Shown one piece after another: positions 45,471-54,900 of a stretch of DNA of 64,000 bases. The stretch spans positions 1 through 64,000 of the forward strand of contig JAAFJO010000005.1 in the NCBI GenBank assembly GCA_013298145.1, read 5' to 3'. Source of the DNA: Betaproteobacteria bacterium (GTDB taxonomy: Bacteria; Pseudomonadota; Gammaproteobacteria; Burkholderiales; Casimicrobiaceae). A program made the translations under genes and the position numbers. The notes under the pieces were generated by a model. The model had not been told where the DNA came from, did no database searches, and saw nothing but the letters and a program-made list of their open reading frames with translations. Positions within the stretch are counted from its first letter, which is position 1, and the number at the start of each line of letters is the position of its first letter.

Positions 45471-47834
45471 ATGAGTGATCCTGCCTCCACCCGCCCCGTG
45501 CTTAGCAACGAAGAGTGGCGGCGCGTGTTTGATCTCTATGACTCAGCCGAGGCGGACACTGTCCAAAAAGATGAGCCCGAGGCGATCCGCACAGCGCTCA
45601 CTTACCTTCGAAATACGCGCCTGCGGAATGCGCCGGAGACGCGTGAGTTCGAGTCGGTAGCGGATTCGATGGCAAGCTCACTGTTCTTGGCAAGCGATCC
45701 CGTGCCCGGCGCAGTTATGGGCCGCTACCGCTTGATCGAGCCGATTGCGCAGGGCGGCATGGGAAGCGTTTGGCGCGGCGAGCGCGCTGATGGGCTTGTC
45801 ACGCAAAGCGTTGCGATCAAACTGTTGGGATCGCTCGCGATCTCTCGGCAGGCGAGGGCACGCTTTATTCGCGAAGGTGAGTTGCTCGCGAAACTCAATC
45901 ATTCGAATATCGCGCGGCTGCACGACGTCGGCCTCACCGAAGATGGTCAGCGCTTTCTCGTGATTGAGCTGATTGACGGCGAGGACATCGCTGCGTTCTG
46001 TCGTGGCAAGACGCTGGACGAGACGCTAGCTGTGTTTCGTCAGCTTCTGAGCGCCATGGCGTATTCACATTCACAACTCGTGCTTCATCGCGATATCAAA
46101 CCTGCGAACGTGCTAGTGGATCGCGCAGGCCATCTGAAGCTCTTGGATTTCGGTGTCGCCAAACTTGCGGATGATGAGGCCGATGATGACGGTCTCACGC
46201 GCTCGATGGGCCGCGCGCTGACGGAGCGCTACGCTGCGCCTGAGCAATTCGTGGATGACAACGTTGGCACGTCTGCGGACGTGTTCGCACTCGGCTCCTT
46301 GCTCGTGGAATTGTTAAGCGGCGAGCGAATCGAGTGGTCGCATCCGAAGAAAGAATGGGTGAACGCATCGCTCGCGGTTTCGCTCAAAACATCGCTTGCG
46401 AACGTCCCCGATGATTTGCGCGCGATTGCAAGCAAAGCCATCTCGCGCGAACCGGTGGAGCGCTATGCGAGCGTAGGCGAGTTCGACGATGACGTCGCAC
46501 GATTCCTCGCCTCCGAGCCGGTGCGCGCACGCCCCGCAAGCGCGTGGTATCGCTTCGCAAAATTCGTGCGCCGTCATCGCGGATCGTTCGGCGCGGGCGT
46601 TGCCGCAGCGCTTGCGGTGGTGGCGAGTTTGGTGTTTGCGGTGGTGCAGCTCATTGAAGCGCGCAAGCAAGAGCAAATTGCGCGGACTGAGGCCGCAAAG
46701 GCCAAAGAAATCGCGAATTTCACCACGGGTCTTTTCACCGTGCTCGATCCGAAAGTCGCGTCGACCGTCGATCGCTCAAAACTTACGGCGAAAGAAATTC
46801 TTGACGCCGGGCGCGCACGTATTAAGACAGAGTTGCACGATCAACCCGAAGTGCGGATTGCGATGCTCGGTACGATGGCGGAGATGTATGGACGGCTTGG
46901 CGCCGCGCAGCAATTCACCGAATTGCTGAACGAACAAATTGCGCTGGCGAAGGCGCACTATGGTGAGTTCCATCCCATCGTTTACGAAGCGCAATCGGTT
47001 GACCTTTGGAGCGATCTTTACGGTGGGCTTTACGCCGATGCTCGTCGCAAACTCTTGGCGCTGGACGCGTCAGCTCGCGAGCGAGGTGAAACCGGAGCGA
47101 TTGGGGATGAGCGCGCCGCGAATCGATTATTCGCCTGGGCACGCATCGGTGAAACCGAAGGCAAAGAATCGCGAGAGGAGGTGGTTAAACGCTATGAAGC
47201 GGCGATTGCAGAATTTGTTCGTGTGAAATCTGGCTCTGCGGATTTCTCCGCTGCGCGCGCGAGCTACGCCACAGCGCTTGTCAATGCGAATCAGCTTGAA
47301 CGTGCTGTGATCGAGTATTCCGAAGCGATTACAGCCTTCGAGCGAGCACAGGCGCGCGATTCGAAAGAAAGCAATATTGGCGATCTCTCGATCATGCTTC
47401 TGGAGCGAGGAAAAGCGTATGCCACGCTGAAGCGTCCGCTTGACGCAGAGCGAGACATCAGGCGTTCGATCGAACTGATGAGCCAGTCTTCGGGCGCTGA
47501 TCACATCCTCACTAAAGAAGCGCAGGCCGAGTTTGCGCTTTTTCTGCATCGCGAGGAACGGCGTGATGAGGCGTGGCAGATTTTTGCGCGGATTGATGCC
47601 GCTGCTCCAACCGTCGTTATGGGAACACGCGGGATGGAGTTTGTTCAGCAGGTTCGCGCACGAATGCTCGCGCGCGAAAACAAATTCGATGCATCACTCG
47701 ATGCGCTAGGCGCTGCGATTGCGGGTTGGAGAAAAGCTGAAAACAATCCAGTTCAGCTCGCTAATGCCGAGCAACTACGCACTCGAATCGAGGGCATGCG
47801 CGCAGCGCGAGAGTCTCAATCACCCAACCGATAA
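45471..47834 (+). CDS. Membrane-anchored Ser/Thr protein kinase with TPR-like extracytoplasmic region
   Basis: The product is 787 residues. The kinase domain (about 83-355) has the P-loop IAQGGMGSVWRG, Lys117 (VAIKLLG), catalytic HRDIKPANVLV with Asp208, DFGVAKL with Asp227, and AAPEQ. A single membrane helix lies at about 372-394 (GVAAALAVVASLVFAVVQLI). The 390 C-terminal residues are helical and TPR-like (RIAMLGTMAEMYGRLGAAQQF, LERAVIEYSEAITAFERA). It converges with, and overlaps by 19 bases, an ECF sigma gene of the type that is often paired with such kinases. It likely phosphorylates that sigma factor or other targets. Confidence 0.92.
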   Translation: MSDPASTRPVLSNEEWRRVFDLYDSAEADTVQKDEPEAIRTALTYLRNTRLRNAPETREFESVADSMASSLFLASDPVPGAVMGRYRLIEPIAQGGMGSVWRGERADGLVTQSVAIKLLGSLAISRQARARFIREGELLAKLNHSNIARLHDVGLTEDGQRFLVIELIDGEDIAAFCRGKTLDETLAVFRQLLSAMAYSHSQLVLHRDIKPANVLVDRAGHLKLLDFGVAKLADDEADDDGLTRSMGRALTERYAAPEQFVDDNVGTSADVFALGSLLVELLSGERIEWSHPKKEWVNASLAVSLKTSLANVPDDLRAIASKAISREPVERYASVGEFDDDVARFLASEPVRARPASAWYRFAKFVRRHRGSFGAGVAAALAVVASLVFAVVQLIEARKQEQIARTEAAKAKEIANFTTGLFTVLDPKVASTVDRSKLTAKEILDAGRARIKTELHDQPEVRIAMLGTMAEMYGRLGAAQQFTELLNEQIALAKAHYGEFHPIVYEAQSVDLWSDLYGGLYADARRKLLALDASARERGETGAIGDERAANRLFAWARIGETEGKESREEVVKRYEAAIAEFVRVKSGSADFSAARASYATALVNANQLERAVIEYSEAITAFERAQARDSKESNIGDLSIMLLERGKAYATLKRPLDAERDIRRSIELMSQSSGADHILTKEAQAEFALFLHREERRDEAWQIFARIDAAAPTVVMGTRGMEFVQQVRARMLARENKFDASLDALGAAIAGWRKAENNPVQLANAEQLRTRIEGMRAARESQSPNR

Positions 47835-48448
47835 GCCAAAAACGCACGCGCCTTTTCCCAATCGCGCGCAGCGGTGGCGAGTGATATTCCGAGCGCTTCG
47901 GCGCATTCTTCAACAGAAAGTCCGCCGAAGTAGCGCAGCTCAACAAGATCGTGGCAGCGCTGGTCGATTTCTTTTAACTGCTGCATCGCTTCGTTCACCG
48001 CGAGCACGCGCGTGTGATCCACGCGTTCACCCGCAAGCTCGGTGACGAGCGTGACGCCTTGAGCGCCGCCACCCCGTTTTTCGGCATCGCGTTCGCGTAC
48101 GTAATCTACGATCACGCTGCGCATCACTTTGCTCGCGTAACCAAAGAAAAGCTTGCGGCTTTCCACGTTTTTGGCGTCGTACTTAAACAATCGCTCGTAC
48201 GATTCGTGCACCAAACTCGTGGGCGAGAGCAGGGTGAGCGTTGATTCTCGCGCCACTTTGGAGCGGGCGAGCATTTTCAACTCGCGGTAAACCGCTTCGA
48301 ACAACGAGGAACGCGCGGTGTCACCGCCCGATTGTGCGGCTTGCAGGAGTTCGGTGATGTCGGGGGCGTCAGCGGTCACGTGAGAGATTTTGGCGACGTT
48401 TTCCGTCTGGATGTTATCCGAGCTATTTATTGTGAAAGTATTTCCCAT
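47816..48448 (-). CDS. ECF-type RNA polymerase sigma factor (TIGR02999-like)
   Basis: The product is 210 residues from ATG 48448, or 187 from GTG 48379, where ECF similarity starts (ITELLQAAQSGGD). Sigma region 2 contains LVHESYERLF and LFFGYASKVMRSVIVDYVRE; the RDAEKRGGG stretch after it is typical of the TIGR02999 group. Region 4 has LKEIDQRCHDLVELRYFGGL and SVEECAEALGISLATAARDW. No anti-sigma gene is adjacent, but a Ser/Thr kinase lies convergently next door, fitting ECF groups controlled by kinases. The ATG overlaps that of the divergent secreted protein gene in CATG. Confidence 0.88.
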   Translation of the reverse strand: MGNTFTINSSDNIQTENVAKISHVTADAPDITELLQAAQSGGDTARSSLFEAVYRELKMLARSKVARESTLTLLSPTSLVHESYERLFKYDAKNVESRKLFFGYASKVMRSVIVDYVRERDAEKRGGGAQGVTLVTELAGERVDHTRVLAVNEAMQQLKEIDQRCHDLVELRYFGGLSVEECAEALGISLATAARDWEKARAFLAYRLGD

Positions 48449-48977
48449 GAACACAGTGTCCCGCCTAGCCCTTACCTGTGCGCTCGCCGCAACGTTTGCC
48501 CCAACCACGCTCTTCGCGCAAGACGCGAGCTGCGCCGCGTACATTGAGGCGACTACGCCCAAGCCCGATCGCCCGTATCGCGTGCAGCAAACGATCAAAG
48601 TCGACAAAAGCGAAATGAAAAACGAGGCTGTTTACATCAACAACACGATCTACACACGTTCCTCCGACGCGCCGGGCGGTAAATGGAATGCAACGCCAAT
48701 GCCGGATTTGAAGGAGGCGATTGCAATGGCAAAGAAAACGACGTCGCGCTGCAGCGTAACGGGCGTGGATACGCTTGACGGCAAGCCAATGAACGTGTGG
48801 ACGAGTTACGCGACGACGCCGTTTGAGCCAAAGCCGTCTACATGGAAGACGTGGATCGGTGCGACTGACGGACGGGTGTATCGACAGATGTCAGAAGGCT
48901 TCGATCAACGCATCTTCTACGACAATGTGAGCGCGCCAGCGGCGAGCGACGTGGCTCAGCCGCGCAAGCGGAAGTGA
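48447..48977 (+). CDS. Secreted protein of unknown function
   Basis: The product is 176 residues from ATG 48447. The signal peptide (VSRLALTCALAATFAPTTLFAQ) is clear, with cleavage likely after FAQ. The mature part has three cysteine-containing or aromatic strands (VYINNTIYTRSS, RCSVTGVDTLDGKPMNVWTSY, WKTWIGATDGRVYRQM). The DGRVYR pattern near the end resembles outer-membrane-lipoprotein-sorting-like proteins that measure lipid. I do not assign a family. Its start overlaps the sigma-factor start, so it may be expressed under control of that sigma factor. Confidence 0.7.
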   Translation: MNTVSRLALTCALAATFAPTTLFAQDASCAAYIEATTPKPDRPYRVQQTIKVDKSEMKNEAVYINNTIYTRSSDAPGGKWNATPMPDLKEAIAMAKKTTSRCSVTGVDTLDGKPMNVWTSYATTPFEPKPSTWKTWIGATDGRVYRQMSEGFDQRIFYDNVSAPAASDVAQPRKRK

Positions 48978-49029
48978 GCAAGCGTGCCGCGAGATTCGGC
49001 ACGAATCGAGGGTTGGTAGTGCGTCCGAG

Positions 49030-49097
49030 GTAGGCGCGGGCTTGACCGCGCTTGGATGTGGCGGAGCGATGCAACGAAGCGACGCCAAGTCGTCGCC
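49030..49097 (-). repeat. Palindromic repeat, family 2, single copy
   Basis: GTAGGCGCGGGCTTGACCGC ... AAGCGACGCCAAGTCGTCGCC. This is the same element as the array at 41862-42200 but in the opposite orientation, with a diverged centre. Confidence 0.75.
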
Positions 49098-49173
49098 CGC
49101 AAAGAACGACGGAACTGCGCTACGAAAGTGATGTCAGTGCCGGCCTTCGCGGGGAGTAGTTTCCAGCCTCCAT

Positions 49174-49248
49174 GTAGGCGCGGGCTTGACCGCGCTCTGA
49201 CGGCATCCCGCTTTTGGCATTCAAGCGACGTCAAGCCGTCGCCTACAA
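49174..49248 (-). repeat. Palindromic repeat, family 2, complete copy
   Basis: GTAGGCGCGGGCTTGACCGC ... AAGCGACGTCAAGCCGTCGC followed by CTACAA. It is 75 bases long, with both terminal inverted repeats intact. Confidence 0.8.
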
Positions 49249-49376
49249 CGAATGATCGAACAGCGCCGCGAAGCGATGCCAAGTCGTGGCCAACAAAGTT
49301 CTTTTCGGATGAGTGAGAGCTTTTAGCGGCACATTGCGTCTGGTGCGTATCCGATGACTTCGATGAGCCCATTGCC

Positions 49377-51305
49377 ATGCACGCACCCGTTACACGCCAC
49401 CTTCGTACGTTCTCACGCGCCGCGCTTTCGTTCGCGGCGCTGGTCACGATTGCAACTGCGACGATGTCCGCCCAGGCGGCGACAATCGTCGTCAACGGTT
49501 CTGACGACACGATTCACGCAGGCAATTGCAGCCTGCGTGCGGCGATTGCGAGCATGAATTCGGCATCGCTTCAAGGCGCGTGTAGCAATACGGGCGCCGC
49601 GTTCGGTTCGGGCGATCTCATTACATTTGCACCGGGCGTCACGACCATTACGCTCAACGATGCAGTAGCCAACAGTCTCACGATTTCTGCCAACACCTTA
49701 ATCATTGACGGTGCCGGCGTGGTAATCGTTGAGCGTCCTGCGGCAGCTGTCAATCTGTTCCGCATATTGACTCACACCGGTACGGGAACGCTCTCACTGC
49801 TGGGTTTGACGATTCGTAACGGCGTGACCAACACGGCTAACGCGCGCGGCGGTGGTGTGTTCTCAGCGGGCAGTTTGAGCATTCAGAATTCGTTGCTTGA
49901 AGCGAATCAAACGCGCGGCACCAGCAGCGGCGGCGGCGCAGTGCACGCAGACGGCAACGTCGAGATTGCAAATTCACGCATCAGAAACAATTCCACCACG
50001 GGCGGATCGTCTCCGGGCGGTGCGATTCTTACGTTTGCGTTTCTCTTAGTCAGCAATTCGACGGTCGATGGAAATCAAACGTCGGGCGCTGGATCAAACG
50101 GCGGCGCGCTGGCATCGGGAAACGGCGTCGGCGCAGCGCTCGATTTGATCTCTTCAAGACTTGAGAGCAACGCGGTAACGAATGGAGCGCTGTCGCAATC
50201 GCGCGGCGGCGGTGCGATTGCGTTCGGTGTGACTCGAATCCTCAACAGTATCGTCGCCAACAACAGCGCGAGCGTCGGCTTCAGCACCGGCGAAGGCGGT
50301 GGTGTGTTCGCATTTGCGGGCGGTGCGACCGTCGAACAAAGCACATTCGTAGGTAACGAGGCTGCCACCGGCGGCGCGCTCTCGCTATTCTCGTCGGCAA
50401 GCACATCGACGATTACGAACTCCACGTTCGTCGGCAACCGCGCGAATAGTCCGGTCACCAATGGCGGCTTGGGTGGTGCAATCTACAACTTGAGCGCGCT
50501 AACCGTTCGCAATTCGACATTGCTTCAAAACACAACGACGGGCCTAGGCGGCGGCATTTTTAACAACAACGGATCGCTCGCGCTGCAAAGTACGATCGTC
50601 GCGAACTCCACATCGCAAAGCGCTGCGAGTCCGGCACCGAATGTTGACGTACAAAACAATTCCGGCATCTTAAACGTCACCGGCGCAAACAATCTGGTTC
50701 GAGTGACCGCCAACGCGACGATGCCCGCGGGCACCCTCATGAGCGATCCGCTCTTGGCTGCGTTAGCAGATAACGGTTGCTTCGCACCCGCAGGCGCGTC
50801 GGGCACGACGCAATGTCCGCAAACGATGTTGCCGACGGCGAGCTCTCCTACGATCAACGCAGGTAACAACATCGCAGGCTCATTGAGCGATCAGCGCGGT
50901 AGCGGATTTGCGCGCGTGCTTGGCGGCCAAGCGGATATCGGCGCGATCGAAACCGCGACAGCAGCTGCGGTGACCTGGCCTATTACGGTGACGGTATCTG
51001 GGCCGTCTGCTGCGGGCGGCGGCGTATCGTGTGCGCCTAACCCGGTGCCTAACGGCGGTAGCGCGAACTGCATCGTGGGCGCACCGAATGCGGGCTACGT
51101 GTTTGTCGGATTCTCTGGCGCGTGTACGGGCTTAGCCTGCACGCTCACGAACGTAACCGCCGCGCAAAGCGTGACTGCCAACTACGCGCTGGCCCCCGCC
51201 AGCCAGGCCACGCAGTCGGTACCCGCGCTTCCAACCGGCTTCGCCGCGATGATGGTTACCTTGCTTGGCTGGCTGGCAAGAAAACGAATGGCTAAATCTA
51301 TTTAG
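49377..51305 (+). CDS. Secreted right-handed beta-helix protein with CSLREAI-like motif and IPTL-CTERM-like tail
   Basis: The product is 642 residues with a signal peptide (FSRAALSFAALVTIATATMS, cleavage near AQA). TIVVNGSDDTIHAGNCSLRAAIASMN matches the CSLREAI-type start of many surface beta-helix proteins. The middle is a ladder of short Gly/Asn/Ser repeats (GGAVHADGNVEIANSRIRNN, NSTFVGNRANSP) typical of POMP/pectate-lyase-like helices. A cysteine-bearing Gly-rich module follows (GGGVSCAPNPVPNGGSANC). The end is VPALPTGFAAMMVTLLGWL and RKR, like IPTL-CTERM signals. It is probably sorted to the outer surface by an exosortase. It is about the same class as the partial gene at the window start. 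Confidence 0.8.
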   Translation: MHAPVTRHLRTFSRAALSFAALVTIATATMSAQAATIVVNGSDDTIHAGNCSLRAAIASMNSASLQGACSNTGAAFGSGDLITFAPGVTTITLNDAVANSLTISANTLIIDGAGVVIVERPAAAVNLFRILTHTGTGTLSLLGLTIRNGVTNTANARGGGVFSAGSLSIQNSLLEANQTRGTSSGGGAVHADGNVEIANSRIRNNSTTGGSSPGGAILTFAFLLVSNSTVDGNQTSGAGSNGGALASGNGVGAALDLISSRLESNAVTNGALSQSRGGGAIAFGVTRILNSIVANNSASVGFSTGEGGGVFAFAGGATVEQSTFVGNEAATGGALSLFSSASTSTITNSTFVGNRANSPVTNGGLGGAIYNLSALTVRNSTLLQNTTTGLGGGIFNNNGSLALQSTIVANSTSQSAASPAPNVDVQNNSGILNVTGANNLVRVTANATMPAGTLMSDPLLAALADNGCFAPAGASGTTQCPQTMLPTASSPTINAGNNIAGSLSDQRGSGFARVLGGQADIGAIETATAAAVTWPITVTVSGPSAAGGGVSCAPNPVPNGGSANCIVGAPNAGYVFVGFSGACTGLACTLTNVTAAQSVTANYALAPASQATQSVPALPTGFAAMMVTLLGWLARKRMAKSI

Positions 51306-51410
51306 CCCTAATTAATGGCGGGCTAGACCACGAATTTATTTTATTTCGTGGTTGCGATAAATACGCGCTTCCCCGCTATTTAAGTGGGCTAGCCTGAATT
51401 TTTTGTACAT
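51303..51410 (+). terminator. Three successive hairpins after the surface-protein gene
   Basis: Hairpin 1 is TAGCCC (51303-51308) with GGGCTA (51320-51325), and its left arm contains the stop codon. Hairpin 2 is ACCACGAA (51327-51334) with TTCGTGGT (51345-51352), with an AT-only loop. Hairpin 3 is CCCGC with GTGGG near 51372-51388. GCCTG...CAGGC spans the following T-run before the convergent DUF2237 gene. The cluster probably terminates transcription from both sides. Confidence 0.6.
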
Positions 51411-51418
51411 CACAGGCA

Positions 51419-51799
51419 TTAGTTTTCTGTTGCCGTTACTGCATGTTCCTTGAGCGCCGCGAGCGGAACGATGTCGAGCGATTTTTCGTGAGTTGCTTCA
51501 AGGACGATTTGCGGCGCGCATCCCGCGCCGTAGGCCTCTAGCCACCGCGCGGCGCACAGACACCATCGATCACCCGGTTCGAGACCTGGAAAGGCATACA
51601 TCGGCACGGGCGTAGATAAATCGTTTCCGCGCGATTTTGAAAACGCGAGGAACTCCGCCGTCATGATTGCGCACACCGTGTGCGAACCCGTGTCCTGCGG
51701 GCCGGTTTCGCAGCAGCCACTGCGAGTGAATCCGGTCAACGGGTCGTGGCTGCAATCCCTGATCGGTGTGCCCAAAACATTAAGCCCGCGAAATGCCAT
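51419..51799 (-). CDS. DUF2237 family protein
   Basis: The product is 126 residues from ATG 51799; the frame extends 27 codons upstream without family support. The family landmarks are LNVLGTPIRDCSHDPLTGFT, SGCCETGPQDTGSHTVCAIM, FLAFSKSRGNDLSTPVPMYA, PGDRWCLCAARWLEAY and VVLEATHEKSL. The many cysteines suggest metal binding. The family is widespread in bacteria and eukaryotes and has no established function. It converges with the surface-protein gene. Confidence 0.93.
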   Translation of the reverse strand: MAFRGLNVLGTPIRDCSHDPLTGFTRSGCCETGPQDTGSHTVCAIMTAEFLAFSKSRGNDLSTPVPMYAFPGLEPGDRWCLCAARWLEAYGAGCAPQIVLEATHEKSLDIVPLAALKEHAVTATEN

Positions 51800-51930
51800 A
51801 AAGCTAAAACAGAATGAATAAAAAAGTGTGTGCTCATCATACGCGATGACAGGCTCATCCAAGGGGCCAGCGCAGCGCATTCGTCACGCGATCGCGGGAA
51901 AACGCTACATCGCTAGTCGGTTGGTCGCGG

Positions 51931-54900
51931 CTAGCGTGGAGCGCACATCACTACACCCTCGTCAACCCAGCCCCGAGCAACCACCGCTGCAATTGCGGAT
52001 CGATCCGCGCTGAACCGATGATTGCCATCGATCCCGCGCAAATGCCCGTTGTTGTAAGCGCGGTAGATCGGCTGCAAGTTCGCTGGACATGCGCCGTTTG
52101 TTGGCGGCGTGGTGGCGAAGTCGTAGCCCTCGAAGTTCAATCGGGGCTGTGTGGCTGGGGTCCGCGCTTCGATATCCCGCAGCAAGTCGCAATCACTTTG
52201 CTGCGCGGTGTAGAAGTGCGTGTTGGGTCCGGGGGATGGGCTGCCATAGAAGCGACATACCGGCGTGCTGCCTCCGGTTTTGAACCAGAACCCAGTGCGT
52301 GAAAGGCCCGCTTCTGGAGAAGCTTCAATCAAGGCGAGCTGTGTCGAATCCGCGGTCATGAAATATTGATCCAGGCTCGCGATGTAGAACTCAACCACAG
52401 CGTTCGCGGCTACCGGTCCGCCGTTCAGCGCGGCGCGCTTTCCGTCGCCGTTTGGCATGCAGGTAAACGTGAGGGGCTGCGCTTCCTTCGCGAGCGCGAG
52501 CAGATCGGCTTCGATGAGCACATTTCCAGCACGCATCTGCCAGGCGCCATCGCGTTGCAGGAGACCAGCATGTGCGGTGCCGTCTATGGCGCCGCGCACT
52601 ACAAGCTCACAAGCGCCAGCATTTGCTTGAGCTTTCATCTGTGAAAAACGGGCGACGAGCTCTGCACCCGTGCTGCTGGGTCGTAGCGTGACTTGTTGCC
52701 CAACCATTGGCCGCAAATCACTATCCATCGCAAGGGTAAAGGCAATCACCTGATCGCGCGTGGTCGTGGCTGGTGCGGGGAAGTTGAACACCGGATCGCT
52801 AAAAAAAGTAGTGAGCGTGTCGGCGGTGCCGTCGTTTGAAAAACCGAACCCACGAATTTGCGGCCCGGTATTGGTTGAACTCGTGAGCGCTGCGCCAAAC
52901 ATACCAAGTTTTTGATACATGTTTCGAAGCTGCGGCACTTTGAAGTTCTCCGTGATGCGGAAGCCCTCAAACGTCATCAAACCATTGCTGCCGAATTTCC
53001 CGGTGGTTGGATTTACGGTGTGGCAGTTATTACAACTGCCGAGGCCGGTGATGCTGTTGACATTCATGTACACCGCTTGCCCAGCTGCTTCTGTCGAGTT
53101 GAGCTTGTTGTCAAGGGCACGTATGGGATTTGGCGGCATCTTGAGACCCAGTGCGAAATCCGTGAATGCCTGCATTTCCTTGGCCGAGAGTGGCGTGGCG
53201 TTTCCAAGTAACCCGACAAATGCGGGATTGAATTCCTTGAATGAAGCTGCTTCGAGCGATTCCAGCGCACCGCGAACGACGGCGCGATTTGTCCCCGTTC
53301 GGTCGCCGCGCCAATGCGTAGGCCCGTTGCCTGCCATGCCGCGCAGCGTTTGCGTGGTCATCGGGCCTTTCATGGGGTGGAAATTAAAGGTGGTTTTGGG
53401 GCTTCCGGGCAAGTACGCATTCACGTTTGGCACGGCGCGTCCCGTCGGGTCGCCCAAATCCCACGCCAGATGATCCATGTCGCCGAAGGTGTGACAACCG
53501 GCGCAGGACTGCGTCCCGTTGGCGGAGCTCGCTTTTGCGTCATAGAGGAATCGGCGACCCACTTTGCTGCGCAGGTTGTCCGGTGTGAAGAGTTTTTTCG
53601 TGTAGACCACGCGCTTGTTGGCTGTGTCCACCACGTCAATCTGATGTGCGATGTGGGACAAAACAAATAGCCGCGAGCCTGTCGCGTTGATTGCAAGCCC
53701 GGCCGGTCCAGCGCCGACAGAAATCTGCGCTGCCGCATCTGGCACGTATCCCGATCCGGAGAGAGATGCGGTTGCGATCGCGACCACCTTCGCCGAGCCG
53801 AGTGCGGCAACATAGAGCGTCGCCCCGTCGGGGCTAAAGGTAAGCGCTGTGGGCGTGGCAAGGCTTTTGCCGCTGATCGCCTCGCTGACTACCGCGCCTT
53901 CGGGCACGTTGAAGTCGACATGAGGATTGAGGTTCACCGCATCTACTTGCCCGGCAGACAGGTCCACCACGCTCACCCGACTCTGTACGGCGCGGCCACG
54001 CACCGTGGACGTCGTTGGCGTTCCCGGACCTTCGAAGCGCACTTCATTGATCGCTTCGGTGTTGGTCACGTAGAGCTTTCCGTTGCTGGGATGCGCGGCC
54101 ATGTTGAACAAGGTCGTGCCGACCTTCGACACCCGTTGACCAAGCGTAGGCATCGGTGCGCTCGCATCGATGGCGAACACATCGTAATCGGGCAGCGAAA
54201 GCTTTACTTCATTTGACCAATTCGTGTTTGCTTCATCGCGCCAAGCCGAACCGTCGTATTTGACGATGAGGCCGGTATCTGGCGCACGGCCTGCGCTCAC
54301 CGCACTTTGCGGACCCGGTTTCCGAAAGAGCACGGAATCGCGATGCAAGACGGTGGTTTGGTTACCCGAATGAAACGGCGCGGCGTATACCGTTTCGCCG
54401 TCTGCGCTCACCGCCAGCGCCCGCGGCGTATCGGCAAACATGGTGAGTATCGTAAGTGGCTTGCCGTTCAAACTTTCGTCTAGGTTCGCGGCATCGAACA
54501 CCCACACATCCGCGCGACCGATACCGGGCGTGGTGAGCGTCGCCGTGGTCACACCAGGGCGGTTTTGTCCGCGCATGGCGGCGGTAATGAACGCGCGTTG
54601 ACGATTGGGCCCGGCAAATACGATATCGCGCGGTTCATCGCCCACTTGCAACGTGCGCAGGACTCGCGGCGTGCCGTCTAGCCGGACCACACTCACCGAA
54701 TCGGAAAGATGGTTCACTACCCAAACCTCGTCTGCGCTACGCTCAGCTACCGCGACTGGCTCTAGGCCAACTGCGACTGAACTCGCGAGCTTGAGCGTGT
54801 CGCCTTCAACCGCATAGATTTCCAAACAATGTGCTGGGCGATTGGCGACGTAGAGTCGCTTGCCGTCAGCGGAGAGCGCAATCGGGCGTACCGGCCCGCT

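Larger units (their letters stand above)
48978..49376. other. Intergenic region containing two family 2 repeats
   Basis: About 400 bases, mostly occupied by the family 2 repeats at 49030-49097 and 49174-49248 and a degenerate half-copy at about 49270-49295. A plus-strand frame of 86 codons across the repeats is repeat-derived and not called. The promoter of the gene at 49377 should lie at the end. Confidence 0.6.

Noticed and set aside
49056..49316. Plus-strand frame of 86 codons in the gap before the beta-helix surface protein
   Set aside because: Its sequence is read directly from family 2 repeat elements.
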